Origin: Leptolinea sp. UBA1437
GTDB taxonomy: Bacteria; Chloroflexota; Anaerolineae; Anaerolineales; Anaerolineaceae
Direction: 5' to 3'
NCBI GenBank assembly: GCA_002329625.1
Contig: DCTP01000086.1
Span: forward strand, 4,390 to 28,327
DNA: 23,938 nucleotides
The notes below the pieces were generated by a model that saw only the letters and a program-made list of their open reading frames with translations, had not been told where the DNA came from and searched no databases. Shown here piece by piece: positions 7,837-15,569 of this stretch (position 1 is the stretch's first letter; each line of letters opens with the position of its first letter). The position numbers and the translations under genes are program-made.

Positions 7837-8619
7837 TTATTTTCCCGATTGTTGTCGGACCGCTTCAAACATCAGAATACCGGCAGCCACTGCTGCATTC
7901 ATCGATTCCGTCCCAGGACTCATCGGGATAAAAATTTTGCCCCTTGCCAACTGTTCCGCTTCTTTACAGATTCCTTCCGCTTCGGATCCGATGATGATTG
8001 CGGCTGGCCGGCGGAGGTCTTCTTCCCAAAGAGATTTTCCTCCCTTCATATCCGATGCAAGCGGAAAAATGTGCGGATGAATTTGGAAAAAATCATCGAT
8101 TTCCCGCCAATCGGATTGAGAAAAAGGAATTTTCAAATGAGCTCCCATTCCGGAGCGAACCACTTTTGGCGAGTATGGATCGGCGCATCCTGGGGCGAGA
8201 AGGATTAAATCGACCGCCGCTGCGGCAGCCGTCCGAAAAATCGTTCCCAAATTGCCGGGGTCGTGTATTCCGTCCAAAATGAGCACAAGACTCGGATCGG
8301 GCTGAATCGGCAACGGTTGCGCTTTGACAACGATTAATATGCCTTGGGGAGTCGTTGTATCCGACACGGATCGCATCAATTGCGGAGAAATTTCTTCCGC
8401 TTCAATTCCGGCTTTTTGCAGTGCTTTGATGAAATTTTCTGTACGATTTGTCAAGGGCGATGAATACAGAGCAAATTGGATGGGAATTTCTTTTTGCAGA
8501 GCTTCTTCGGACAATCGGATTCCTTCCATGACATACCAGCCCGATTCCTGGCGTTCTTTTTTTTCTGTTAAAAGTTTCTTTACCCATTGGATTTTCGAAT
8601 TCTGTATCGATGTAATCAT
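7837..8619 (-). CDS. SpoU/TrmH-family RNA 2'-O-methyltransferase
   Basis: The 260-residue protein has the usual two parts: an N-terminal substrate-binding domain (about 1-100, starting MITSIQNSKIQWVKKLL) and a SPOUT catalytic domain with a deep trefoil knot. The three SpoU motifs are present: GIHDPGNLGTIFRTAAA (motif 1, about 116-132), IIIGSEAEGI (motif 2, about 208-217) and IPMSPGTESMNAAVAAGILM (motif 3, about 231-250). The family methylates the 2'-hydroxyl of rRNA or tRNA riboses using S-adenosylmethionine; the target nucleotide cannot be told. Only 20 bases separate it from the half-EtfA gene, so it may be the first gene of the flavin operon. It is divergent from the rhodanese gene. Confidence 0.9.
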   Translation of the reverse strand: MITSIQNSKIQWVKKLLTEKKERQESGWYVMEGIRLSEEALQKEIPIQFALYSSPLTNRTENFIKALQKAGIEAEEISPQLMRSVSDTTTPQGILIVVKAQPLPIQPDPSLVLILDGIHDPGNLGTIFRTAAAAAVDLILLAPGCADPYSPKVVRSGMGAHLKIPFSQSDWREIDDFFQIHPHIFPLASDMKGGKSLWEEDLRRPAAIIIGSEAEGICKEAEQLARGKIFIPMSPGTESMNAAVAAGILMFEAVRQQSGK

Positions 8620-8644
8620 ATATATTCAACCCAAATCATTTCTG

Positions 8645-8674
8645 ATGTTAGAATTTGCCATCATTATGCATCAA
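8645..8674 (-). promoter_or_regulatory. Possible promoter of the SpoU-ETF operon
   Basis: TTGATG (8669-8674) and TAACAT (8645-8650) on the minus strand are 18 bases apart, each matching 4 of 6 consensus bases. They lie about 26 bases before the ATG at 8619. This is a weak match that would also overlap the divergent promoter of the rhodanese gene. Confidence 0.3.
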
Positions 8675-8683
8675 TCCTATTTC
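8655..8683 (+). promoter_or_regulatory. Possible promoter of the lipoprotein rhodanese gene
   Basis: TTGCCA (8655-8660, 5 of 6 matches to the -35 consensus) lies 17 bases before TATTTC (8678-8683, 3 of 6). Transcription would start only about 7 bases before ATG 8697. The -10 box is poor, so this is tentative. Confidence 0.3.
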
Positions 8684-8696
8684 CCCAAAGGGCGCC

Positions 8697-9116
8697 ATGA
8701 AAAGACTTTTTCTATTTTTTATTGTAATCTATATCTCAATCTTTCTCGGGGGTTGTTCGGAACGAGGCACGATTGAAGGTCAATCCCAACCGGAAGAAGA
8801 GGTAACGGTTGTTATGAAAATCAAGCCAGAAGACGCAAAAAAAATGCTTGAAAGTGAGAATCCACCGGCTCTGATCGATGTTCGCGAACCGGATGAATTT
8901 GCGAGTGGGCACATACCGAATGCTGTCGATGTCCCGTTGGGAGATGTGGTAAATGGGGTTATTCGATTGGGAATCCCGAAAGATCAACCGATTATGGTTT
9001 ATTGCCGCACGGGAAGGCGGAGTTCGGAAGCCGCTTCGAAATTACAGGGTGCGGGATATCAGAAGATTTATGATCTGGGAGGAATCACCGATTGGCCGTA
9101 TGAAATCGTAAAATAA
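8697..9116 (+). CDS. Rhodanese-like sulfurtransferase lipoprotein
   Basis: From ATG 8697 the 139-residue protein begins with a lipoprotein signal peptide: MKRLFLFFIVIYISIF, then LGGC with the lipid-anchored cysteine at C20. An acidic linker follows, then a single rhodanese domain (about 40-138). It shows IDVREPDEFASGHIPNAVDV (60-79) and the active-site loop CRTGRRS (103-109, catalytic C103), which can carry a persulfide. An earlier in-frame start at 8655 would put 14 polar residues before the signal peptide and bury it, so 8697 is preferred. The domain should sit outside the cytoplasmic membrane. Such exported rhodaneses may handle sulfane sulfur or act as binding modules; the partner is unknown. 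It is convergent with the gene ending at 9133, with only 16 bases between stops. Confidence 0.88.
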   Translation: MKRLFLFFIVIYISIFLGGCSERGTIEGQSQPEEEVTVVMKIKPEDAKKMLESENPPALIDVREPDEFASGHIPNAVDVPLGDVVNGVIRLGIPKDQPIMVYCRTGRRSSEAASKLQGAGYQKIYDLGGITDWPYEIVK

Positions 9117-9132
9117 GCATGGTGTCTTCTGT

Positions 9133-11220
9133 TTACGGACAGGTTACCCCCTCCTGGACCAATACACTTTTACGCGGCACAAGGATTTGAACACCCTGTT
9201 CTTCGAATGTCTCCAATGGCTCATAATAGCATAGTGTCGGGATAGAAACCCATTTAACGAACAGATCATTTTCTTCGCTGAAGTTTCGGTTTGCCCCCTG
9301 AAATTTAATTTGGAGCGGTTCGCTGATGATAACCGCGAAACGTTGATTTTTTAAATCGTGGATATATGGTTTGAACCACTCGGCATTATCCGCCATCGCT
9401 TCATCCATCATCCATTTTTTCTCATAATCGGCGATTAAAGGAATTTGGGGAACATATCCGAAAGTCAGCAACTGGCGCTGATCCATGAAAAGTATCTCTT
9501 CCTGTGCATGCTGGGCAATAACCTGCTGCACTTTGGCCAATGCCTCGCTGGTTGTACTCGGATCCGGATATTTTTTCGGTTCAACGGTTAACATGGTCGG
9601 CAGAACCGGAAGGATGATTGCCGCCAGAATAATCCAGTTGATCCAATGTCCGGAATGAACTTTATCGATGATCCATTCACCCATTCCGGCGTTCCATGCC
9701 ATCGCTGCGATGATGAGGAGAGCAATGAGAAACATGTCTAAATTATGTAAATTGGACCCACCGCCGATTTTGACCGATACGATCAACCCTACACATAAGA
9801 AAGCGAACAGGATGCAGCCTAAAACCAAGCGTTGCATTCCGCTGAGATTCCAATGCTTTTCATGATCCCAAAAAATCAATAAAAGAACCAAAGGCAGGAC
9901 CGCCATTAAGAGTCCCGGTATGATTCCGAGCTTATATGTTTCATTCGGCCAAAGCCGATTCCAAAGCAAGGGTTGACGCGATAAATAATATTGAAACCAT
10001 GCCGGGGTAAGCATCGCCGGAACGCTTTCGGAAGCTTCCGTCTCTTTCGGGGATGTATCGATCGATTGATATTCCTCCCCATAATTCAACGGTACCGTAA
10101 CGGCTGATTTTTCGGTTACGGATGATTCGGAAAAAAACGCTCTGATGGAGTATTGATTCAGATAAGAGAAAGCGCCTGCTATGCCGAACAAGCCGATCAG
10201 AATTGCCTGAAACCATCTTCTTTTTTGACCGAGTATTTTCTTATCATAAGTATCGGCAAGGGTTAACATTCCGCCGTAAATTGCCGGAGCAACGATCCAA
10301 GTGGAGCGGGACATTACCGCATAAGCCCCGGCGAGAAATGTGAACAAGCATCCCAACCAAAGAGGAAGTTTATGTCCTAATGCGACCAACGTTGCGGCAA
10401 GAACCAAAGGTGTATAGATCGGTCCCTGATTCAAAAAAATCATTGCCCAAAGCGAGCCTGCCAGCAGATATTTTTTTTGAGTGACAGACCTGTAATTCAA
10501 TAATGCCCAACCCAGTAACGCATACGGAATGGTAAAAAGAAAATCATTCCAGGCACGCATCATTCGAATTGTCACTTTAGGCAGCAAAAAGATAGCCCCC
10601 CATAAGCTTTGACGCCCGAGATCGATATAAGCAGGAATCGGTTTATCCTGCGGCCAATTATATAAGCGTCGTCCGAAAAGAACGGAATAATCCCAAAAGC
10701 GATTTCCTTCCGACCAACCGACGCTGAACGGATAATCGGTAAGATCACGAAACTGATTGATCAATAAAAATGAAACGCTGAAAGTTAACGTTGAAGCAAT
10801 CAATGCTCCGCCGGATATTCCCTTTTCTTTTGTAAGGAGCCATGCGGCGGCAAGAATGATCACCGTATACAGAAATATGCGGATCCAAGGATTTCCAAAC
10901 GGTTCACTCCAACGATGAAATGTATAGAGAAAAATGGGAAGCAGACAAATGAAAAATGATCCCATTCGTCTGATCGGATCGGGGAGCTTTTTTAAAAACA
11001 AGAACGGTTTCAGCAGCTCCGGTCGCCATAAGATTGCGTAAATAAAAAGAATTCCCACAATCCAAAAAGTACAAATCAGCAAAAACGAAGGAACGATGCT
11101 GCCTTTGGACAAGAATTCCTGATATCGTCTCCAGATGCTTAACGCACATTGAACGGAAATGACGGCCGTAATCAGGCTCAGAGTGATTTGTTCGATTTTT
11201 TCGGATTTATTTTGTCTCAT
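9133..11220 (-). CDS. Polytopic membrane protein, GT-C-like, unknown function
   Basis: The 695-residue protein has roughly a dozen or more membrane helices and a soluble C-terminal domain (about residues 555-695). After an N-terminal helix bundle the first large external loop contains SVGWSEGNRFWDYS (166-179) with acidic residues E171 and D177, the position where GT-C glycosyltransferases carry their catalytic acid. A long polar loop rich in S, T and E (about 368-400) interrupts the core. This layout suggests an integral-membrane glycosyltransferase or polymer-handling protein, but I do not recognise a named family. Its ATG overlaps the stop of the nitroreductase gene by four bases, so the two are translated together. 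It shows no clear sequence match to the N-terminal module shared by the other two GT-C-like proteins in this window. Confidence 0.65.
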   Translation of the reverse strand: MRQNKSEKIEQITLSLITAVISVQCALSIWRRYQEFLSKGSIVPSFLLICTFWIVGILFIYAILWRPELLKPFLFLKKLPDPIRRMGSFFICLLPIFLYTFHRWSEPFGNPWIRIFLYTVIILAAAWLLTKEKGISGGALIASTLTFSVSFLLINQFRDLTDYPFSVGWSEGNRFWDYSVLFGRRLYNWPQDKPIPAYIDLGRQSLWGAIFLLPKVTIRMMRAWNDFLFTIPYALLGWALLNYRSVTQKKYLLAGSLWAMIFLNQGPIYTPLVLAATLVALGHKLPLWLGCLFTFLAGAYAVMSRSTWIVAPAIYGGMLTLADTYDKKILGQKRRWFQAILIGLFGIAGAFSYLNQYSIRAFFSESSVTEKSAVTVPLNYGEEYQSIDTSPKETEASESVPAMLTPAWFQYYLSRQPLLWNRLWPNETYKLGIIPGLLMAVLPLVLLLIFWDHEKHWNLSGMQRLVLGCILFAFLCVGLIVSVKIGGGSNLHNLDMFLIALLIIAAMAWNAGMGEWIIDKVHSGHWINWIILAAIILPVLPTMLTVEPKKYPDPSTTSEALAKVQQVIAQHAQEEILFMDQRQLLTFGYVPQIPLIADYEKKWMMDEAMADNAEWFKPYIHDLKNQRFAVIISEPLQIKFQGANRNFSEENDLFVKWVSIPTLCYYEPLETFEEQGVQILVPRKSVLVQEGVTCP

Positions 11221-11999
11221 GAATCAGGGTGTGTTTGTTGCCAATTTTTCAACATTTCGCGGACCGAACGGGACATTTCGATTGAAAAATCAGCGGTAAA
11301 TTTGCGAATATAATTCCGTTGACCCTGTGGTAAACGCCCCAAGGGGTTATTCGGGATAATATCTTCTTTTGGAAACATATTCAACAGGTCTTGATCGGAA
11401 AAAGACGGATATTGATTTTGATGAACAATATATTTTTTATCAAACCGCTCAACTGGTTTTCGGTTTTTCTGGTCTTCCGTTGGGTATCCGAAGCACAATA
11501 AAACGATCGGAGCGGTATACCGTGGCAAGCGAAAAAGATCCCGGATTTGTTCATAATGTTCGACGATATCTCCGATATAACACGAACCCAAGCCGAGTGC
11601 CTCCGCTGCGATGACAGCATTTTGCGCAGCGATCAGGGTGTCCATACAAGCCAGCAAAAAGTCACCTTCTTGCGGAATTCGGGGAACTCTGCAGAATTCG
11701 GCACACAGCGCCGGAGCGTTTGAAACTTTATAATAATCAAACCAGCGTTGATAGTCCGCAACGAATAAAAGCAGCCACGGTGCAGTTGCGATAAACGGTT
11801 GATGATCGCACCTCTCCGCAAGGATATCTTTCAATGCTTGGTCCTCAACTTCGATGATAGAATAAAGCATCATTGCTCCGGCAGAGGGCGCATGCAGGGC
11901 TGCCTCGAGGATGATTTGCTTGGTATCATCTGAAACAGATTGATCGGTAAATTTTCGGACGGATTTCCGATTCATGAGAGTTTGAATTGTTTCGTTCAT
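11217..11999 (-). CDS. Nitroreductase-family FMN oxidoreductase
   Basis: The 260-residue protein has nitroreductase-family features: an N-terminal basic FMN-phosphate site, MNRKSVRKFTDQSV (9-22), the helix ILEAALHAPSAGAMM (about 30-44), and the C-terminal FMN segment EALGLGSCYIGDI (about 133-145), followed by LPRYTAPIVLLCFGYP. The length and the tail beyond the core (about 185-260) fit the NfsA/FRP-like branch better than the short NfsB branch. Members reduce nitro compounds, quinones or flavins with NAD(P)H; the physiological substrate is not evident. It is the first gene of a two-gene operon with the GT-C-like protein. A TAAAAT box lies six bases before its ATG, with no Shine-Dalgarno. Confidence 0.85.
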   Translation of the reverse strand: MNETIQTLMNRKSVRKFTDQSVSDDTKQIILEAALHAPSAGAMMLYSIIEVEDQALKDILAERCDHQPFIATAPWLLLFVADYQRWFDYYKVSNAPALCAEFCRVPRIPQEGDFLLACMDTLIAAQNAVIAAEALGLGSCYIGDIVEHYEQIRDLFRLPRYTAPIVLLCFGYPTEDQKNRKPVERFDKKYIVHQNQYPSFSDQDLLNMFPKEDIIPNNPLGRLPQGQRNYIRKFTADFSIEMSRSVREMLKNWQQTHPDS

Positions 12000-12005
12000 A
12001 GGCTT

Positions 12006-12011
12006 ATTTTA
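12006..12011 (-). promoter_or_regulatory. -10 box of the nitroreductase gene, leaderless layout
   Basis: TAAAAT on the minus strand is followed by exactly six bases (aagcct) and ATG 11999. There is no purine-rich ribosome-binding site. No convincing -35 box is seen 16-18 bases upstream. Confidence 0.5.
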
Positions 12012-12033
12012 ATCGTTATTCGATTTTATTGGG

Positions 12034-12062
12034 TTGATGATCAAAAAATGCGGAATCATAAA
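12034..12062 (+). promoter_or_regulatory. Possible promoter of rnhA
   Basis: TTGATG (12034-12039) and CATAAA (12057-12062) are 17 bases apart, each with 4 of 6 consensus matches, about 42 bases before the rnhA ATG. A purine-rich AGAGGAG lies 14 bases before that ATG, farther than usual. Confidence 0.3.
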
Positions 12063-12104
12063 GGATGCTTTTAGAGAAGAGTAAGAGGAGATGATCCGAT
12101 ATCG

Positions 12105-12572
12105 ATGAATGACAAACGAACCAAAGTAACCATTTATGCGGACGGTGCTTGTCTGGGGAACCCCGGTCCGGGTGGATACGGGGTGATATTAATTTGCGGC
12201 GATCAAAAGAAAGAACTTTCGGGTGGCGCCGCTCTGACCACGAATAATCGAATGGAATTAACAGCCGTGATTGAAGGTCTGAAGGCATTAAAACGTCCGT
12301 GCGAAGTGCTTTTATATTCGGATTCAAAGTATGTGGTTGATATGGTTGAAGGAAAATGGCCGCAGCGTTGGCAAAAAAATAATTGGATGCGAAATAAAAA
12401 AGAGCCGGCTAAAAATGTTGATTTGTGGGAAGAACTCTTACGTTTACTGGAAATCCATTCCGTCACAATGAAATGGGTAAAAGGGCACGCGGAAAATGCG
12501 CTGAATAACCGTTGCGATGAACTCGCGGTGAAAGCGGCAGAAAGCTTTAAAAATTCGAATCATAACAATTAG
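12105..12572 (+). CDS. rnhA: Ribonuclease HI
   Basis: The 155-residue protein is of typical RNase HI length, with the full catalytic set: D13 in YADGACLGNPGPGG, E51 in NNRMEL, D73 in YSDSKYVVDM, the loop histidine H128 in VKGHAEN, and D138 in NNRCDELA. It also keeps the basic handle region with its tryptophans (WPQRWQKNNWMRNKK, about 85-99). The enzyme cleaves the RNA strand of RNA-DNA hybrids, removing primers and R-loops. ATG 12105 is the only usable start: upstream in the same frame there is no ATG, GTG or TTG before a stop at 12072. The AGGAG sequence is 14 bases away, so the ribosome-binding site is poorly spaced. It lies 63 bases before xseA, which has its own promoter. Confidence 0.96.
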   Translation: MNDKRTKVTIYADGACLGNPGPGGYGVILICGDQKKELSGGAALTTNNRMELTAVIEGLKALKRPCEVLLYSDSKYVVDMVEGKWPQRWQKNNWMRNKKEPAKNVDLWEELLRLLEIHSVTMKWVKGHAENALNNRCDELAVKAAESFKNSNHNN

Positions 12573-12623
12573 TTATCCTTATAGATGTTATCAAAAGAAT
12601 TTCAAGTGAAAAACTACCGGTGA

Positions 12624-12629
12624 TATACT
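12624..12629 (+). promoter_or_regulatory. -10 box of xseA, leaderless layout
   Basis: TATACT is followed by exactly six bases (ggtttt) and ATG 12636. A weak -35 candidate, ttcaag, lies 17 bases upstream. No Shine-Dalgarno precedes the start. Confidence 0.55.
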
Positions 12630-12635
12630 GGTTTT

Positions 12636-13847
12636 ATGCAGAATTTTGACTTTTTCTCCTTAGCCGACTTTGCGCTCAGTGTATCGGAAGTGAATCAACA
12701 GGTGAAAGACTTGTTGGAAAGTGATCCGGTGCTTGAGGATATTTCTGTTAAAGGAGAAATATCCAATTTGTCCAGACCGGTTTCCGGTCATGTTTATTTC
12801 ACTTTAAAGGATGAAAAATCCAGCTTAAAATGCGTTATGTGGCGGGCTGTTGCCGCTGAATTTCAGGAATTGTTTAAAAACGGTGCGGCTGTGATTGTTC
12901 ATGGCCGGATCGGTGTCTATGAAAGAGACGGGCTATATCAACTCTATGCGGATGCTGTTTATCCCGTCGGTAGGGGGAAGCTTTTTGAAGAGTTCTTGAG
13001 ATTGAAAGAAAAGCTTGAAAAAGAAGGACTGTTCGATTCCGGCAGAAAAAAGCCGCTGCCTTATATGCCCGAAAGAATCGGTGTTGTCACGTCCAGCAGC
13101 GGAGCGGCGATCCAGGATATCTTCAATACGATTCAGAAACGATGGCCTTTGGCTGAAATATACCTGAGTCCCGCATCCGTTCAAGGCGAGGATGCTCCCG
13201 CAGAACTGATCAAAGCATATAAAAATTTGGTGGAAATGAAGCCGGATGTTATTTTGATTGCCAGAGGCGGCGGTTCTTTGGAGGATCTTTGGGCATTTAA
13301 TGACGAGACGCTGGTGCGAACGATCGCGAGCAGCAAGATTCCCGTTATCAGCGGAGTCGGGCATGAAACGGATTTCACACTGCTCGATTTTGCGGCTGAT
13401 TTTCGCGCGTCTACTCCGACCGCGGCGGCTGTCGCGGCTACACCGGATCGATTGGAAATTATCCAAGCCGTTGATTTTCTGACGGTTAAAATGAATCGAT
13501 TGATGCGTGAAAAGTTGGATAAGACAGCGGAAAAAATCAATCAATTAAACCGACGATTTGAGCTGGCTGCTCCGTTGAATCAGATTCGACAGGAACAAAA
13601 AATCTTGGAACAGATCCATATTCGGCTGAATCTTTGGGCTGATCGATATTTTAAACAACAAAGGGAACTATTAATCGGTTTGAGCCGTCGTTTGGAAAGT
13701 GCCGGCCCGAGTTCCGTTTTAAACCGAGGGTACGCATTAATCGAAGATGAAAACGGAAAAATAATTGTTTCCGCCTCATGTTTCTATTCGGATGAAAAAG
13801 TGACTATTCGGATGAAAGACGGAGATAGGGATGCGTTGATTTTGTAA
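12636..13847 (+). CDS. xseA: Exodeoxyribonuclease VII large subunit
   Basis: The 403-residue protein has an N-terminal OB-fold (about 15-115, with KGEISNLSRPVSGHVYFTLK) and the XseA catalytic domain. Signature stretches are RIGVVTSSSGAAIQDI (about 148-163), ARGGGSLEDLWAFNDE (about 209-224) and SGVGHETDFTLLDFAAD (about 237-253), followed by ASTPTAAAVAATP. A coiled-coil region (about 270-345) leads to a C-terminal NRGYALIEDENGK strand. It is slightly shorter than the E. coli protein (456 residues) because of a shorter coiled-coil region. With XseB it degrades single-stranded DNA in both directions. The start is ATG 12636, set six bases after a TATACT box. It heads a tight operon with xseB, the DUF212 gene and the SGNH hydrolase. 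Confidence 0.96.
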   Translation: MQNFDFFSLADFALSVSEVNQQVKDLLESDPVLEDISVKGEISNLSRPVSGHVYFTLKDEKSSLKCVMWRAVAAEFQELFKNGAAVIVHGRIGVYERDGLYQLYADAVYPVGRGKLFEEFLRLKEKLEKEGLFDSGRKKPLPYMPERIGVVTSSSGAAIQDIFNTIQKRWPLAEIYLSPASVQGEDAPAELIKAYKNLVEMKPDVILIARGGGSLEDLWAFNDETLVRTIASSKIPVISGVGHETDFTLLDFAADFRASTPTAAAVAATPDRLEIIQAVDFLTVKMNRLMREKLDKTAEKINQLNRRFELAAPLNQIRQEQKILEQIHIRLNLWADRYFKQQRELLIGLSRRLESAGPSSVLNRGYALIEDENGKIIVSASCFYSDEKVTIRMKDGDRDALIL

Positions 13848-13862
13848 GGACGGGATAAAATT

Positions 13863-14093
13863 ATGGAAAATTCTTCGGAAAAATTAACATTTAAAGAAGC
13901 TTTCGAGCAACTTCAAAAAATAGTGGAACAACTCGAAAGTGAAACAGTTGAATTAGAACAAGCGATGGAGTTATATAAGGCGGGTATGCAATTATCGAAA
14001 TATTGCAGCAGCTTATTGGAGCAGGCTGAGTTGAAAATTCGGACGATCGGTCAAACCACCGTAAACGGAGATAAAGACAGTGTTTCTGACTGA
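13863..14093 (+). CDS. xseB: Exodeoxyribonuclease VII small subunit
   Basis: The 76-residue protein has the XseB two-helix fold: LTFKEAFEQLQKIVEQLESE (9-28), then LEQAMELYKAGMQLSKYCSS (31-50) and LLEQAELKIRTI. The small subunit caps the coiled coil of XseA and is needed for a stable exonuclease VII. It starts 15 bases after the xseA stop, with only a weak ribosome-binding site (GGACGGG), and its last 14 bases overlap the next gene. Confidence 0.95.
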   Translation: MENSSEKLTFKEAFEQLQKIVEQLESETVELEQAMELYKAGMQLSKYCSSLLEQAELKIRTIGQTTVNGDKDSVSD

Positions 14094-14532
14094 ATTTTTC
14101 GGTAATCCGGCGGTTGTTTCCGGATTGGCTGCCATGATGCTTGCACAGCTATTAAAATTGTTATTGAATTATGCAATAAACAAAAAATGGGATTGGGTTT
14201 TACTGATTGAGAGCGGCGGAATGCCGAGCTCCCATTCCGCAATGGTCACAGCCATTGCGGTATCGATCGGGTTATGGGAAGGATTCGATACTGCTGCTTT
14301 TGCGGCGGCTTTCGGGTTGATGGTTATTGTGACTTATGATTCGGCCAATGTGCGATGGCAATCGGGGCTGCATGCACAGAAAATTAATCAATTATTACGG
14401 GATGTTTTCAGCGGACAACCGATCAATGATCAATTGTTGAAAGAAGTCATCGGTCATACTCCGCGGCAGGTTTATATAGGGGTTATTCTTGGAATTTTGG
14501 TGGCGTTGGCGATCGATTCTTTGTGGGTATGA
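14080..14532 (+). CDS. Divergent PAP2 family (DUF212) membrane protein
   Basis: The 150-residue membrane protein has about four or five helices and the DUF212 signatures: GGMPSSHSAMVTAIAV (about 47-62, matching the SGH phosphatase motif of PAP2 enzymes), YDSANVRWQSGLHAQKINQL (about 86-105), and HTPRQVYIGVILGI near the C-terminus. The family is thought to act on lipid phosphates at the membrane, but its reaction is not settled. The start is GTG 14080, supported by GGAG 9 bases upstream; it lies inside the last codons of xseB (14-base overlap). The position 87 usually held by a small residue followed by GVR in relatives is here SANVR, a mild variation. It overlaps the next gene by four bases. 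Confidence 0.88.
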   Translation: MFLTEFFGNPAVVSGLAAMMLAQLLKLLLNYAINKKWDWVLLIESGGMPSSHSAMVTAIAVSIGLWEGFDTAAFAAAFGLMVIVTYDSANVRWQSGLHAQKINQLLRDVFSGQPINDQLLKEVIGHTPRQVYIGVILGILVALAIDSLWV

Positions 14533-15569
14533 AGCAGACAAACAGAATGAATAAAAGAATTCATGTTTTAGGCGGCGCAGCGATTATCCTCGGTGCGATT
14601 CTGGTAGGATTGGTTTTGTCTGTTTTTCTGTCAAACAACCATCGCGTTCGTGCTTCTCAAACAACCGGCTTGCCGACCGTAACCCTGATTTCGGAAATGA
14701 TTCCCACCAATACGACCGTTTTGCCGACCGAAACGATGATGCCGAGTCCGGTTGTTCCTTCCGCGATACCGACGGTTCAACCGACTGCGTTGAGCGCCGC
14801 GGATTGGAAAAACTGGCCAATTCTTCCCGAAAGAATCAGCACGAAGATGATTGATGTTTATCGATCCGGGCAGGAAAATGGCAACAAAGCAAACCGGTTC
14901 AGCAAAGTCGGTGACAGTAACAGTATTATGCCTTCTTTTTTGGGATGCTTTGATTACGGTGAAAATGGGTATAAATTAGGCAAGTATACCGATCTGGAAG
15001 AAACGATCAAGCAATTTCAATGGTCTTTTTCGCGCGAATCCCGGGCGACAGCCAATGGTATTACGGCGATGCAACTGGATACCTATCATTGGTATGAGGA
15101 TGACGTCTGTTGGCCTTATGAATCCGCGACCTCCTGCGAATATCGGTTGTGGCAACCCTCTATCGCTTTCATCGCACTGGGAACAAATGATGTCTACATG
15201 CCGTTAGCCGAATTTGATAAGCACATGCGTTCGTTGGTTCAAAAATCCATCGATCGATATGTGGTACCGATTTTGGTGACAAAAGCGGATAATCTGGAAG
15301 GAGACGGCAGTTTCAATCAAGCAATTGCACAAATTGCCTTGGATTATGAGGTGCCCTTGTGGAATTTATGGCGGGCGATGGATCCGTTACCCGGGCATGG
15401 GCTTCGTGAAAATGATGTTCATCCCACATTTAACAATACGAGCCTTTGTGATTTTAGCGGTGATGATTTGAAAACTTACGGCTGGACGGTTCGTAATTTA
15501 ACCGGTTTACAAGCTTTGGATCGAGTCTGGCATTTGCTGAATCAGGGGGTGACATCCTCCCCGCAGTGA
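14529..15569 (+). CDS. Membrane-anchored SGNH/GDSL-type hydrolase
   Basis: ATG 14529 overlaps the upstream stop (ATGA), giving 346 residues; this start is preferred over GTG 14523. A membrane anchor (about 12-34) is followed by a linker rich in T and P (about 45-90) and an extracytoplasmic SGNH domain. Block I is VGDSNS with the likely nucleophile S130; block III is GTND with N220; the block V region is NDVHP with H298. In most relatives the acid lies three residues before the histidine (DxxH). Here that position is N295 and the nearest Asp is D296, so the triad may be altered. The family includes esterases and sugar O-acetyl hydrolases or transferases; substrate unknown. The last residues, GVTSSPQ, are encoded by sequence resembling an IS200/IS605-type end. 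Confidence 0.78.
   Translation: MKQTNRMNKRIHVLGGAAIILGAILVGLVLSVFLSNNHRVRASQTTGLPTVTLISEMIPTNTTVLPTETMMPSPVVPSAIPTVQPTALSAADWKNWPILPERISTKMIDVYRSGQENGNKANRFSKVGDSNSIMPSFLGCFDYGENGYKLGKYTDLEETIKQFQWSFSRESRATANGITAMQLDTYHWYEDDVCWPYESATSCEYRLWQPSIAFIALGTNDVYMPLAEFDKHMRSLVQKSIDRYVVPILVTKADNLEGDGSFNQAIAQIALDYEVPLWNLWRAMDPLPGHGLRENDVHPTFNNTSLCDFSGDDLKTYGWTVRNLTGLQALDRVWHLLNQGVTSSPQ

Noticed and set aside
7507..8208. Long plus-strand open frame of 233 codons across the half-EtfA and SpoU genes
   Set aside because: It lies antisense to two genes with clear family motifs, its product has no recognisable domain or sensible composition, and no ribosome-binding site precedes it.
8655..8696. Upstream in-frame TTG start for the rhodanese gene
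   Set aside because: It would add polar residues ahead of a clear lipoprotein signal peptide; ATG 8697 gives the expected K-R-hydrophobic-LGGC order.
12933..13544. Minus-strand open frame of 203 codons inside xseA
   Set aside because: It is antisense to a conserved part of xseA and its translation has no family features.
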